A stretch of DNA of 64,000 nucleotides, from assembly GCA_003576685.1 (NCBI GenBank), contig QOZR01000004.1, positions 248,001-312,000 of the forward strand, read 5' to 3'. The DNA is from Virgifigura deserti (GTDB lineage: Bacteria; Pseudomonadota; Alphaproteobacteria; Dongiales; Dongiaceae). This document shows, piece after piece, positions 28,710-37,375 of this stretch (positions are counted from its first letter, which is position 1; each line of letters starts with the position of its first letter). A program made the translations under genes and the position numbers. The notes beneath the pieces were generated by a model that searched no databases, was not told where the DNA came from, and saw only the letters and a list, made by a program, of their open reading frames with translations.

Positions 28710-29033
28710 CTAATCCTCGGACGGATGATCCGCCGGCTCGCCGACATGCGCCGCCATATCCTTGAGCACCCGGCGGATATGCTCGTCGGCCGCCTCATAG
28801 AACACGTGCCGCCCCTGCCGTTCGGCACGAAGGACGCGCGCGGCGCGCAGGAGCCGCAGATGATGGCTGACCAGCGACGGGGAGAGCTCCAGCGACCGGG
28901 CGATGTCGCCGACGGCGACCGGCTCATCCAAGCAGGCATAGATGATCCGGAGCCGGCTGGGGTCACCCATCAGCCGGAACATGTCCGCAAGCTGCGTCGC
29001 GTGGTCGTCGGATATGATTGAATCTAAAATCAT
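28710..29033 (-). CDS. ArsR/SmtB family metal-responsive repressor
   Basis: 107 residues with a winged helix (RSLELSPSLVSHHLRLLRAARVLRA). Near the C-terminus Asp83, His85, His96 and Glu99 form DxH-X10-HxxE, which is the alpha-5 zinc site known from SmtB (D104, H106, H117, E120). There is no Cys cluster of the ArsR or CadC type. It should release DNA when zinc binds. The operator overlaps its own promoter, and the next gene is a CDF exporter, so the pair is an autoregulated zinc-efflux operon. Confidence 0.93.
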   Translation of the reverse strand: MILDSIISDDHATQLADMFRLMGDPSRLRIIYACLDEPVAVGDIARSLELSPSLVSHHLRLLRAARVLRAERQGRHVFYEAADEHIRRVLKDMAAHVGEPADHPSED

Positions 29034-29075
29034 ATGAACAGGTATTCATATATGATGGATGACTCCGGTGGTCAA
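29032..29075 (-). promoter_or_regulatory. promoter with SmtB/CzrA-type operator
   Basis: On the minus strand TTGACC (29075-29070) and TATATG (29052-29047) are 17 bases apart. Overlapping the -10 is ATATGAACAGGTATTCATAT (29032-29051), an inverted repeat of ATATGAA/TTCATAT that matches the 12-2-12 operators of zinc-sensing SmtB/CzrA regulators. The repressor gene begins at 29033, so the transcript has a very short leader. Confidence 0.88.
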
Positions 29076-29189
29076 GAGGCAATGGCGCGCCCACAGCCTT
29101 TGGGCCCACAGCCTTTGGTATGAGGCCTTGTTCCGCTCGCGGCGGAACGCGAAAGTGTCAGGCTTGATTGGCGATAGGGAGCGTGGCCG

Positions 29190-30047
29190 ATGTTCGAGGG
29201 GTTCGAGCTGTCGATGATCGACACCGGCGAAGCGGTGATCCGGACACGGCATGGCGGCAGCGGGCCACCGCTCCTGCTGCTCCACGGAAATCCCCAGACC
29301 CATGTGATCTGGCACAAGATCGCCCCGCGCCTGGCGCAGGACTTCACCGTGGTCGCGACGGATCTCCGGGGCTATGGCGACAGCAGCAAGCCGCCGACGA
29401 CGCCGGACCATATGCCCTATTCGAAGCGGGCCATGGCGCGGGACCAAATCGAGGTCATGCGGCAGCTCGGGCATGAGCGCTTCTTCGTGGCCGGCCACGA
29501 CCGCGGCGGCCGCTGCGCCTATCGCATGGCGCTCGATCACCCCGAACGCGTGCTCAAGCTCGCCGTGCTCGACATCGTGCCGACTGGCGAGACGTTCCGC
29601 CGCGCCGACATGGCCTTTGGGCTAGGCTATTGGCATTGGTTCTTCCTGGCGCAGCCTTTCGACCTGCCGGAACGGCTGATCGGGGCCGACCCGGACTACT
29701 ACTGCCTGCGTGGCCGGCGCCACCTCTTCGACCCGGAGGCGCTGGAGGACTATCTCCGCTGCTTCCGCAATCCAGAAACGATCCACGCCATCTGCGAGGA
29801 TTACCGGGCCGCGGCCACGGTCGATTTCGCGCTCGATGAGGCCGACCGCGGGGCGCGGCGCATCGCCTGCCCCGTGCTCGCCCTATGGGGCCGAGGCAAC
29901 GAGCTCGACAGATGGTACGACGTGCCGGCGATCTGGCGCGACTGGGCGGACGACGTGCGCGGGCGCGCCCTCGACTGCGGCCATTACCTGCCCGAGGAGG
30001 CGCCCGACGAGACCTATGCGGAGTTCCATGCCTTCTTCACCTCCTGA
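29190..30047 (+). CDS. alpha/beta hydrolase, haloacetate dehalogenase-like
   Basis: 285 residues. HGNPQTHVIWHKIAP and DLRGYGDSSKP precede the nucleophile elbow GHDRGGRCAYRMALDHPERV with Asp104. The cap stretch WHWFFLAQPFDLPERLIGADP and the final DCGHYLPEEAP with the catalytic His follow. This is the pattern of fluoroacetate/haloacetate dehalogenases, which use Asp as nucleophile and an Arg pair for the carboxylate. Some close homologues act on other esters or epoxides, so dehalogenase activity is probable but not certain. GGGAGCG precedes the ATG. Confidence 0.82.
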   Translation: MFEGFELSMIDTGEAVIRTRHGGSGPPLLLLHGNPQTHVIWHKIAPRLAQDFTVVATDLRGYGDSSKPPTTPDHMPYSKRAMARDQIEVMRQLGHERFFVAGHDRGGRCAYRMALDHPERVLKLAVLDIVPTGETFRRADMAFGLGYWHWFFLAQPFDLPERLIGADPDYYCLRGRRHLFDPEALEDYLRCFRNPETIHAICEDYRAAATVDFALDEADRGARRIACPVLALWGRGNELDRWYDVPAIWRDWADDVRGRALDCGHYLPEEAPDETYAEFHAFFTS

Positions 30048-30280
30048 GGAAGGCGTAAAAGGCGCGGGCCATTAAGCTGCGGGCAATTGAACTTAGGCTA
30101 ATCTGTAGAGGGGGCCGGTAGCCTGGATCTTTTCGCCGCCGCCGACGCCCGCTCTCGTCCGCTTGTCGAGTAGCCCCGGTGCACCTAAAGGCTCTTCATC
30201 TGCCGCGATCGCTACGGCGTCGCACCCTCAATGACATCGACAAAATTTCAGTCCGACCATGTCGGATTGCGGAAGGTTCA

Positions 30281-30306
30281 TTCGTCATATTGTCATCATT
30301 GACGAA
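30281..30306. promoter_or_regulatory. inverted repeat upstream of the secreted hydrolase gene
   Basis: TTCGTCA (30281-30287) and TGACGAA (30300-30306) are perfect 7-base complements, just upstream of a possible -10 (GATATA, 30314-30319). A second small repeat, TCCGAC/GTCGGA, lies at 30252-30266. These may form a control region for the gene at 30338. The rest of this 290-base gap shows nothing else. Confidence 0.35.
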
Positions 30307-30337
30307 AACGCACGATATATAGAGAGGAGAAATACCC

Positions 30338-31201
30338 GTGTTTCGCTCCGCCCTCATTGCCGCAGCCCTGCTTATCTCAGGCCCCGTGCTCGCCGAGTCC
30401 AAACCGGCCGGCGACCGCGTCGAGGTCAACCGCATGCAGATGTATTACGAGACGTCGGGTGAGGGCGATCCGCTGATCGTACTGCACGGTGCCTATATGA
30501 ATATCCCGTCCATGGGCGCGATCATCCCCATGCTCGCGAAGACCCACAAAGTCTATGCGCTCGAACTGCAGGGCCACGGGCGCACCACCGATATCGACCG
30601 GCCGATCACCTATCCGAACCTGGCGGACGACGTCGCGGCCTTCATGGACACGGTCGGTCTCGAGAAGGCCGACGTGTTCGGCTACTCGATGGGCGCGGCC
30701 GCGGGGCTGCAACTCGCCATTCGCCACCCGGAGAAGGTGAACAAGCTCGTCGCTGCTTCGGTCTCCTACGATGCCAGCGGCTGGCAACCGGAGTTCCAGG
30801 CGTTCATTCCACAGATGACGGTGGAGATGTTCGTCAACATGCCGTTCGCCGAGGACTACCGCAAGCTCGCCGCCGATCCGGACGGTTTTCCCGCGCTGGT
30901 CGAGAAGCTGATCGCGCTCGAGCACGAGCCGATGGCGTGGGAAGATGACGTCAAGGCGCTGAAGACCCCGGTGCTGATCATCACTGGCGATGCCGACGTG
31001 ACAACGCTCGAACATTCGGTTGCGATGTTCCGACTGCTCGGCGGCGGCGTCATGGGAGACATGGGCAAGCCGCTGCCGGCCTCGCGCCTGGCTGTCATGC
31101 CGGCGACCTCGCATACGGCGATCATCAAACAGCCCGACCTGCTGCATGCCTTCATCGAGCCTTTCTTGAAGGGCGAGACGCCGAAGGGGATGTTCGAGTA
31201 G
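30338..31201 (+). CDS. secreted alpha/beta hydrolase
   Basis: 287 residues starting at a GTG with AGAGAGGAGA upstream. A signal peptide (FRSALIAAALLISGPVLA) indicates periplasmic location. The oxyanion motif LHGAYMN, nucleophile elbow FGYSMGAAAG with Ser117, LIITGDADVTT and the catalytic His in PATSHTAII give a standard Ser-His-Asp triad. Esterase, lipase or lactonase activity is possible; the substrate is unknown. The gene is followed by a strong hairpin. Confidence 0.85.
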   Translation: MFRSALIAAALLISGPVLAESKPAGDRVEVNRMQMYYETSGEGDPLIVLHGAYMNIPSMGAIIPMLAKTHKVYALELQGHGRTTDIDRPITYPNLADDVAAFMDTVGLEKADVFGYSMGAAAGLQLAIRHPEKVNKLVAASVSYDASGWQPEFQAFIPQMTVEMFVNMPFAEDYRKLAADPDGFPALVEKLIALEHEPMAWEDDVKALKTPVLIITGDADVTTLEHSVAMFRLLGGGVMGDMGKPLPASRLAVMPATSHTAIIKQPDLLHAFIEPFLKGETPKGMFE

Positions 31202-31224
31202 GGCGCATATTGCGGCCGGCGTAG

Positions 31225-31245
31225 TCTCCCCCTTTGAGGGGGAGA
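31225..31245. repeat. perfect hairpin TCTCCCCC/GGGGGAGA
   Basis: TCTCCCCC (31225-31232) pairs perfectly with GGGGGAGA (31238-31245) over a TTTGA loop, 24 bases after the hydrolase stop and upstream of the convergent glmS end. No T-run follows. It may be a dispersed GC-rich palindrome that also stops transcription. Confidence 0.6.
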
Positions 31246-31422
31246 TGCACGGCAGAGCAAAGGGGTGTGAAGGACGCCTGCCTGTCCACCTGGCTCAGCA
31301 CAACTCAAAGCACAATACGAGGGCGCGTGTTGCCTGGCAGGTCAGCGTAGTACGCAGCTAACGAGCCGTAGCTCGGCAGCTGCGTCCGCACATTGGCCTA
31401 ATGGTCTGGTAGAAGGCGCCCC

Positions 31423-33243
31423 CTACTCCACCGTCACGCTCTTCGCCAGATTGCGGGGCTGGTCGACGTCGGTGCCCTTCGCAACGGCGGTGTGATAGGC
31501 CAGGAGCTGCACCGGGATCGCATAGAGGATCGGCGCGACGAAGGGATCGACCTTCGGCAGCTCGATGGCCGCAAAGGTCTTATCGCCGAGCTTCCTGAGC
31601 CCGTCCGCGTCCGACAGGAAGATCACGCGGCCGCCGCGGGCGATGACCTCCTGCAGATTGGAGGCGGTCTTGTCGAACAGCTCGTCGGACGGAGCCGCGA
31701 CGATCACCGGCACGGCCTCGTCGATCAGCGCGATCGGCCCGTGCTTCATCTCGCCGGCGGCATAGCCTTCCGCATGGATGTAGGAGATCTCCTTCAGCTT
31801 CAGCGCGCCTTCGAGCGCGATCGGATAGCTGGTGCCGCGGCCAAGGAACAGCACATCGCGCGCCTCGGCCACCTGCAGGGCGATGTCGCGAATCGTCGCA
31901 TCGTGGTTCAGCACTTCGGCCACCCGTGCCGGCACCTCGAGCAGCGCCGTCGACAGCTCTGCCTCGCGGGCATGATCGATCGCACCGCGCGCCCGGGCCG
32001 CGGCGACGACGACGCAGGCGAGCACGGTCAGTTGCGTGGTGAAGGCCTTGGTCGAGGCGACGCCGATCTCGGGGCCGGCCATTGTCGGCAGCACCACGTC
32101 TGATTCGCGCGCCATGGTGCTTTCCGGGGCGTTCAGCACCGAGACGATATGCTGCCCCTGCTCGCGCGCATAGCGCAGCGCAGCGAGCGTGTCCGCCGTC
32201 TCGCCCGACTGCGAGATCACGACGGTCACGCCGCCCTCCAGCATCGGTGCGGCGCGGTAGCGGAACTCGGAGGCGACGTCGATCTCGACCGGCAGGCGGG
32301 CGACCTGCTCGAACCAGTATTTCGCCACCATGCCCGCCAGATAGGCCGTGCCGCAGCCGAGGATGGTCACCTTCGGCACGGCGGCGAAGTCGAACGGGAG
32401 GTTCGGCAGCTCGAAGGTGCGGGCGAGCGGGTTCAGGAAGACCTGCAGCGTGTCGCCGATCACCGCCGGCTGCTCGCAGATCTCCTTCATCATGAAATGG
32501 CGGTGGTTGCCCTTGCCGATCAGCGCGCCGGACAGCGCCGTCTGCTTGATCTCGCGGGTCACCGCCTGACCGTTATTGTAGATCGCCGCGCCGTCGGCCG
32601 TAATAACCGCCCAGTCGTCCTCCTGCAGATAGCAGATCCGCTTCGTCAGCGGCGCGAGCGCGAGCGCGTCGGAGCCCAGATACATCTCGCCGTCGCCATA
32701 GCCGATGGCGAGCGGGCTGCCGCGCCGCGCGCCGATCATCAGCCCGTCGCGGCCGGCGAAGATGATCGCGAGCGAGAAGGCGCCGTGCAGCCGCGGGAGC
32801 GCGGCGGCAACCGCCTCCTCCGGCGTTTTCTGCTCGTCGAGATAGCGGGTCAGCAGATGCGCGACGATCTCGGTGTCGGTCTCGGTCTCGAATTTATGAC
32901 CGAGCCCCTCCAGCTCCTCGCGCAGCTCCTGGAAGTTCTCGATGATACCGTTATGGACGACGGCGACGCGCGATGTCGCATGCGGATGGGCGTTCCGCTC
33001 CGTCGGCCGGCCATGAGTCGCCCAGCGGGTATGGCCGATTCCGGTGTTGCCGGACAGCGGGTCACGTTGCAGCAGCGTGTCGAGATTGGCGAGCTTCCCC
33101 TCCGCCCGCCGCCGGTCGATATGACCGTTGACCAGGGTCGCGATGCCCGCGGAGTCATAGCCGCGATATTCGAGCCGTTTCAGCCCGTCGAGCAGCAGCG
33201 GCGCAGCCGCCGCCTTCCCCAGAATGCCTATGATGCCGCACAT
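31423..33243 (-). CDS. glmS: glutamine--fructose-6-phosphate aminotransferase (isomerizing)
   Basis: 606 residues, full length. The N-terminal glutaminase begins MCGIIGILG with catalytic Cys2 exposed after Met removal, and has TRWATHGRPTERNAHPH. The isomerase half has two SIS domains with ISQSGETADTLAALR and the closing PRNLAKSVTVE. It makes glucosamine 6-phosphate, the first step toward UDP-GlcNAc for peptidoglycan and lipopolysaccharide. It follows glmU by 5 bases. No glmS ribozyme is expected or seen in the 5-base spacer. Confidence 0.97.
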   Translation of the reverse strand: MCGIIGILGKAAAAPLLLDGLKRLEYRGYDSAGIATLVNGHIDRRRAEGKLANLDTLLQRDPLSGNTGIGHTRWATHGRPTERNAHPHATSRVAVVHNGIIENFQELREELEGLGHKFETETDTEIVAHLLTRYLDEQKTPEEAVAAALPRLHGAFSLAIIFAGRDGLMIGARRGSPLAIGYGDGEMYLGSDALALAPLTKRICYLQEDDWAVITADGAAIYNNGQAVTREIKQTALSGALIGKGNHRHFMMKEICEQPAVIGDTLQVFLNPLARTFELPNLPFDFAAVPKVTILGCGTAYLAGMVAKYWFEQVARLPVEIDVASEFRYRAAPMLEGGVTVVISQSGETADTLAALRYAREQGQHIVSVLNAPESTMARESDVVLPTMAGPEIGVASTKAFTTQLTVLACVVVAAARARGAIDHAREAELSTALLEVPARVAEVLNHDATIRDIALQVAEARDVLFLGRGTSYPIALEGALKLKEISYIHAEGYAAGEMKHGPIALIDEAVPVIVAAPSDELFDKTASNLQEVIARGGRVIFLSDADGLRKLGDKTFAAIELPKVDPFVAPILYAIPVQLLAYHTAVAKGTDVDQPRNLAKSVTVE

Positions 33244-33248
33244 CGCCG

Positions 33249-34634
33249 TCAGCCCTTCTTTCCGGTTGCGCCAGAACTCCGCTTCATCTCTTGCTTGTAT
33301 TCACGAAACTTGCCAGCCCAGCCGGGCTTGTCGGTCTGCCGCCCGCGCGCGACCGCGAGCGCGTCGGCCGGCACGTCGCGGGTAATCACGCTGCCCGCGG
33401 CGACGAAGGCGCCGTCGCCGATCTGCAACGGCGAGACCAGCGTGCTGTTCGAGCCGATGAAGCTGCCGGCGCCGATTTCCGTTCGCGTCTTGTCGAATCC
33501 GTCATAGTTGCAGACGATCGTGCCAGCGCCGACATTCGAGGCGGCGCCGACCGACGCGTCGCCGATATAGGCCAAGTGATTGGCCTTCGCGCCCGCGCCC
33601 AGCCGTCCGTTCTTCACTTCGACAAAATTGCCGATATGCACCCGCGGGCCGAGCTCGGTTCCGGGGCGCAGCCGGGCGAAGGGGCCGATGATCGCACCGT
33701 CTTCGATCCGCGCGCCTTCAATGTGGCAGAAGGCGCGGATCTCGACCTCGTCGCCGATGGTGACGCCGGGGCCGAAGACCACGCTCGGCCCGATCACCAC
33801 GTCGCGACCCAACCGGGTGTCGTGGCTGAAATAGACGGTGCGCGGGTCGATCAGCGTCGCGCCCTCAGCCATCGCCCGGGCGCGCATGCGGTCCTGAAAC
33901 AGGGCCTCGGCCACGGCGAGCTCGACCCGGCTGTTGATGCCCATCAGCTCCTCGGCCGGCGCCTCAACCACGGCGCAGACGAGGCCGCGGGCCCGCGCGA
34001 TCGCGATGATGTCGGTCAGGTAGTACTCACCCTTCGCGTTCGCGTTACCGACCTGATCGAGCAGGTCGAAGAGACGCCGGCCGTCGATCGCCATTACGCC
34101 GGAGTTGCAGAGATCGATCGCGCGCTGCGCCGGGTCGGCGTCGCGGAACTCGACGATCGCATCGAGCGTGCCGTCCCCGGCCAGGACGAGGCGGCCATAT
34201 TCCGCAGGATCGTCGGGCCGCATGCCCAGTACGACCACCGCCGGATCGTCGGCGGCGCGGCGGCGATCCAGCAGGCGCTGCAGCGTCTCGGTCGAGATGA
34301 AGGGCGAGTCGCCATAGAGGACGAGGACATCGCCGGCGAACCCCGCAAGGGCGTTGCGCGCCGCCAGCACCGCATGAGCCGTGCCGAGCTGCTCGGCCTG
34401 AATTGCCGTCGGCGCGGGCGCCACCGCCCGGGCGACGCGATCCATTCCCGGCGCCACCACCACCACGGCCGGATCGCAGCCGAGCGGCGCCAGGCTGGCC
34501 AGCACATGGCCGATCATCGGCCGCCCGGCGATGGCATGCATCACCTTGGGCAGGCTCGATTTCATCCGGGTTCCCTTCCCGGCGGCAAGAATGACGGCGG
34601 CCGCGTTCGAATTGGTCATGGGGGATTCGGTCAT
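33249..34634 (-). CDS. glmU: bifunctional UDP-N-acetylglucosamine pyrophosphorylase / glucosamine-1-phosphate N-acetyltransferase
   Basis: 461 residues from the ATG at 34634 (GAAG eight bases upstream); ATG 34619 and GTG 34652 are alternatives. The N-terminal uridyltransferase has VILAAGKGTRMKSSLPKVMHAI, and the C-terminal left-handed beta-helix has hexapeptide repeats such as VVIGPSVVFGPGVTIGDEVEI and the acetyltransferase stretch NHLAYIGDASVGAASNVGAGTI. It carries out the last two steps to UDP-GlcNAc. Grouping with glmS gives a short amino-sugar operon. Confidence 0.96.
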   Translation of the reverse strand: MTESPMTNSNAAAVILAAGKGTRMKSSLPKVMHAIAGRPMIGHVLASLAPLGCDPAVVVVAPGMDRVARAVAPAPTAIQAEQLGTAHAVLAARNALAGFAGDVLVLYGDSPFISTETLQRLLDRRRAADDPAVVVLGMRPDDPAEYGRLVLAGDGTLDAIVEFRDADPAQRAIDLCNSGVMAIDGRRLFDLLDQVGNANAKGEYYLTDIIAIARARGLVCAVVEAPAEELMGINSRVELAVAEALFQDRMRARAMAEGATLIDPRTVYFSHDTRLGRDVVIGPSVVFGPGVTIGDEVEIRAFCHIEGARIEDGAIIGPFARLRPGTELGPRVHIGNFVEVKNGRLGAGAKANHLAYIGDASVGAASNVGAGTIVCNYDGFDKTRTEIGAGSFIGSNSTLVSPLQIGDGAFVAAGSVITRDVPADALAVARGRQTDKPGWAGKFREYKQEMKRSSGATGKKG

Positions 34635-34922
34635 GGATCGGTCTTCACTCACCTAAGAACGCTGCGGAAAGGACAATGTTGCAAAAACGCCGTCCCGCCA
34701 AGGGCCGCGCGGGGCAGCGAGGACTCGAAAGCGGCGGCTTCGACGGTAACGGGATGATAATTGCTCGAAAAGTGTTGATATTCGATTTGAATCAAATATG
34801 GACCGACCTCTCGCATTCAGCCGGATCGCGGTCATAGCCTCGAAAGATGGCCGAATTTGGCCCGATCCGCCGCGCGACCCACCGCCGGCCAGCGGCCATC
34901 CGGCAGCCGGCCGGAGCAGCAG
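34635..34922. other. intergenic region upstream of glmU
   Basis: The gap between glmU and the tRNA gene holds a perfect palindrome ATTTGAATCAAAT at 34785-34797 in an AT-rich patch, which may lie in the glmU promoter. I could not fix a -35/-10 pair with confidence. No gene or RNA is seen. Confidence 0.4.
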
Positions 34923-34950
34923 TTGACAGCGGCAAGGCGCTGGCTATATG
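34923..34950 (+). promoter_or_regulatory. sigma70-like promoter for tRNA-Val
   Basis: TTGACA (34923-34928), a perfect -35, and TATATG (34945-34950) are 16 bases apart. The tRNA starts 47 bases after the -10, which fits a stable-RNA promoter with a short 5' leader. Confidence 0.7.
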
Positions 34951-34996
34951 AGTGCCGTTCCCTGGTTCGGCCGTTCCCCCTCATGGGCGGCCCGGC

Positions 34997-35071
34997 GGGC
35001 GCGTAGCTCAGCGGGAGAGCACTCCCTTCACACGGGAGGGGTCACAAGTTCAATCCTTGTCGCGCCCACCA
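34997..35071 (+). tRNA. tRNA-Val (anticodon CAC)
   Basis: The acceptor GGGCGCG (34997-35003) pairs with CGCGCCC (35061-35067). The D stem is GCTC/GAGC, and the anticodon stem CTCCC/GGGAG encloses loop TTCACAC with anticodon CAC at 35029-35031. The T stem ACAAG/CTTGT encloses TTCAATC. The discriminator A and CCA (35069-35071) are encoded. It reads the GUG codon, which is common in a GC-rich genome. Confidence 0.95.
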
Positions 35072-35214
35072 TTCAAAGCCGCAGAAAACCTCGATTGGAG
35101 CATGATGCTCTTGAGTTGACCCGCACCCTGCGGCCTTGAAGGAGTTTGCGCGCTTCTGAGGTGTGAAGGTGTCGAGGATCTGGCCGACCAGCCAGCACGT
35201 CGAAGCAGACGCTG

Positions 35215-35646
35215 CTACGACTTCGCCGTGCCGCTGTCGACCACTTCGACCTCGTGGGTGATCTCCGCCGTCTTGGCGATCATCGCCGAAGCCGAGCAGT
35301 ACTTGTCGGCCGAGAGCTGCACCGCGCGTTCCACCTTGGCGCGGTCGAGGCCGCGGCCGGTGACGCGGTAACGCATGCGCACGTGGGTGAAGACCTTGGG
35401 CTCGGTTTCGGCGCGGTCGGCCTCCAGCTCGACCACGCAATCCTCGACGGGTTCGCGCCCCTTCTCGAGAATATGGACCACGTCATAGGCGCTGCAGCCG
35501 CCAAGGCCGATAAGCACGAGCTCCATGGGCGAGGGAGCGATGCTGCCAGCCGCGGCACCGCCGCCCGAACCGAGCACGATGCTGTGGCCGGTGCCGGACT
35601 CACCCATGAAGATCCGGTTCTCAATCCATTTGATGCGCGCTTTCAT
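35215..35646 (-). CDS. OsmC family protein
   Basis: 143 residues from the ATG at 35646. The two redox cysteines of the OsmC/Ohr fold are present: Cys51 in LGGCSAYDVV and Cys117 in ADKYCSASAM. SIAPSPMELVLIGLGGC is the usual helix start. Family members reduce organic hydroperoxides with thiols; this one belongs to the OsmC/YhfA-like group rather than Ohr proper, so its peroxide specificity is open. The upstream frame to 35715 has no conserved sequence. Confidence 0.88.
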   Translation of the reverse strand: MKARIKWIENRIFMGESGTGHSIVLGSGGGAAAGSIAPSPMELVLIGLGGCSAYDVVHILEKGREPVEDCVVELEADRAETEPKVFTHVRMRYRVTGRGLDRAKVERAVQLSADKYCSASAMIAKTAEITHEVEVVDSGTAKS

Positions 35647-35786
35647 GTCGCTGCTCCTCCAGTGTGCTGGGGCACGCCAGCGGTGCGCCAAAGCCACGGC
35701 GCAGCCGGTCGGCACGATAGCCAGCCATGAGGGCGGCGTCGAGCGGGCGGTTCAGTGCCCGTCCGCTCGAGCAGGCCGTCACAGGC

Positions 35787-35833
35787 TTGCACCGTCCACG
35801 AAGCGTGTATATGGTATGGACAATAGAATGATA
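35787..35833 (+). promoter_or_regulatory. promoter with candidate GntR regulon site, PLP-enzyme operon
   Basis: TTGCAC (35787-35792) and TATGGT (35810-35815) are 17 bases apart. Starting at about +1 is AATAGAATGATA (35822-35833), which fits the AATAGNANGATA core seen at three other promoters in this cluster. The preceding bases do not match the longer form of the motif, so this copy is the least certain of the four promoter copies. Confidence 0.45.
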
Positions 35834-35861
35834 AACAGATAGCGCGATAGAGGGGGCTCGA

Positions 35862-37358
35862 TTGACCCTAACGCCGGAGGTTGTCGACAAGGCGGTTTTC
35901 GAAAGGGCAGTGGAGCATCTGCGCAAGGCGCAGGTGGCGCTCCCGACCTTCCGGGAGCTTGCGGAGCCGTCGCTGATTCCCGATTCGATCGCCACGTCGC
36001 TCGACCCGATAGATCCGGACGAGCCCCGGGCCGCCAATCTCTTCCGGGTGCATTGGTACAATGGCGCGCGCGGAAACACGCGCGGCCGGGCGGCCGTGCC
36101 CAGCCATATCGAGCTGCCTGCGTCGCTGACTGGGGTCAACGCGCGCATCGTCGTCGCGCTCGGCCGCTACTTCCCGATGATCGGCGCGCACAAGGTCCTT
36201 GCCGCCTATGGCTGCCTGACACCGCGCATCGTCACCGGCCGGTTCGACCCGGTCGCCCACCGCGCCGTCTGGCCGTCGACCGGAAACTATTGCCGCGGCG
36301 GCGTCGCGATCTCGCGCATCCTCGGCTGCCACGGCGTCGCCGTCCTGCCCGCCGGCATGAGCCGCGAGCGGTTCGACTGGCTGCAGCGTTGGGCCGCCTC
36401 CCCCGACGATATCGTCCGGACGCCGGGATCGGAGAGCAACGTCAAGGAGATCTACGACAAGTGCGCGGAGCTCGCGCGCGATCCCGCCAACGCCATCCTC
36501 AACCAGTTCTCCGAGTTCGGGAACTACATCGCCCATTACCACTGCACCGGGCGGGCGCTGCAGAGCGTCTTTGAGCATATCCGCGGCGGCGACCGGGAGC
36601 TGCGCCTCGCGGCCTTCGTCTCGGCGACCGGCTCGGCCGGCACGATCGCCGCCGGCGATTACCTGAAGTCGGTCTACGGCACGAAGATCGTGGCGGTCGA
36701 GGCCGCCGAATGCCCGACCATGCTCTGCAACGGCTATGGCGAGCACAACATCCAGGGGATCGGCGACAAGCATATTCCGCTGATCCACAATGTGATGAAC
36801 ACCGATCTCGTCGCCGGCGTGTCGGATCGCAGCACCGACGCGCTCGACGTCCTGTTCAACACGGACGTAGGTCAGAAATACCTCGCGACCCGGCAGAAGA
36901 TCGACCCGGCCGTCCTTGCCGCGCTCGACGGGCTGGGGCTGTCCGGCATCGCCAACGTTCTCGGCGCGATCAAGACCGCCAAGCGCCTGGAGCTGACCGA
37001 GGCGGACGTGATCGTGACCGTCGCGACCGACAGCGCGGAACTCTATGCCAGCGAGCGCGCGGAGCATCAGGCGCGCCACTTCCCCGAGGGCTTCGACGAG
37101 ATCCATGCGGCGGAGGTGTTCGCCCGGCATATGCAGGCCGTAACCGACGACCGGCTGATCGAGCTCAGCCATATCGAGCGACGAAGGATCTTCAATCTCG
37201 GCTACTACACCTGGGTCGAGCAGCAGGGCGTTCCGCTCGAGGACTTCGACCGTCGGCAAGACCAGGCGTTCTGGCGCGGCCTGCAGGAATCCGTCACGGC
37301 CTGGGACCGGCTGATCGAAGACTTCAATCAGCGCACCGGCGTCAACAGGCCCGCATAG
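35862..37358 (+). CDS. PLP-dependent enzyme of the cysteine synthase / tryptophan synthase beta fold, function unknown
   Basis: 498 residues from a TTG with GAGGGGGCTCGA upstream; no ATG is near. Lys111 in [14 protein letters not shown] is the likely PLP lysine, and [17 protein letters not shown] is the Asn loop that holds the cofactor ring. [17 protein letters not shown] is the phosphate-binding glycine loop. Family enzymes carry out beta- or gamma-elimination or replacement on amino acids. The protein is longer than cysteine synthases, with a C-terminal extension of about 100 residues, and I do not recognise the subfamily. It is the first gene of an operon with a CoA-transferase and an LLM oxidoreductase, which suggests a catabolic lyase. 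Confidence 0.85.
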   Translation: MTLTPEVVDKAVFERAVEHLRKAQVALPTFRELAEPSLIPDSIATSLDPIDPDEPRAANLFRVHWYNGARGNTRGRAAVPSHIELPASLTGVNARIVVALGRYFPMIGAHKVLAAYGCLTPRIVTGRFDPVAHRAVWPSTGNYCRGGVAISRILGCHGVAVLPAGMSRERFDWLQRWAASPDDIVRTPGSESNVKEIYDKCAELARDPANAILNQFSEFGNYIAHYHCTGRALQSVFEHIRGGDRELRLAAFVSATGSAGTIAAGDYLKSVYGTKIVAVEAAECPTMLCNGYGEHNIQGIGDKHIPLIHNVMNTDLVAGVSDRSTDALDVLFNTDVGQKYLATRQKIDPAVLAALDGLGLSGIANVLGAIKTAKRLELTEADVIVTVATDSAELYASERAEHQARHFPEGFDEIHAAEVFARHMQAVTDDRLIELSHIERRRIFNLGYYTWVEQQGVPLEDFDRRQDQAFWRGLQESVTAWDRLIEDFNQRTGVNRPA

Positions 37359-37375
37359 AGACTCGGAGAGGAATA

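Noticed and set aside
33244..34996. glmS ribozyme or other riboswitch
   Set aside because: glmS follows glmU by 5 bases, and the glmU leader shows no conserved riboswitch core that I can recognise.
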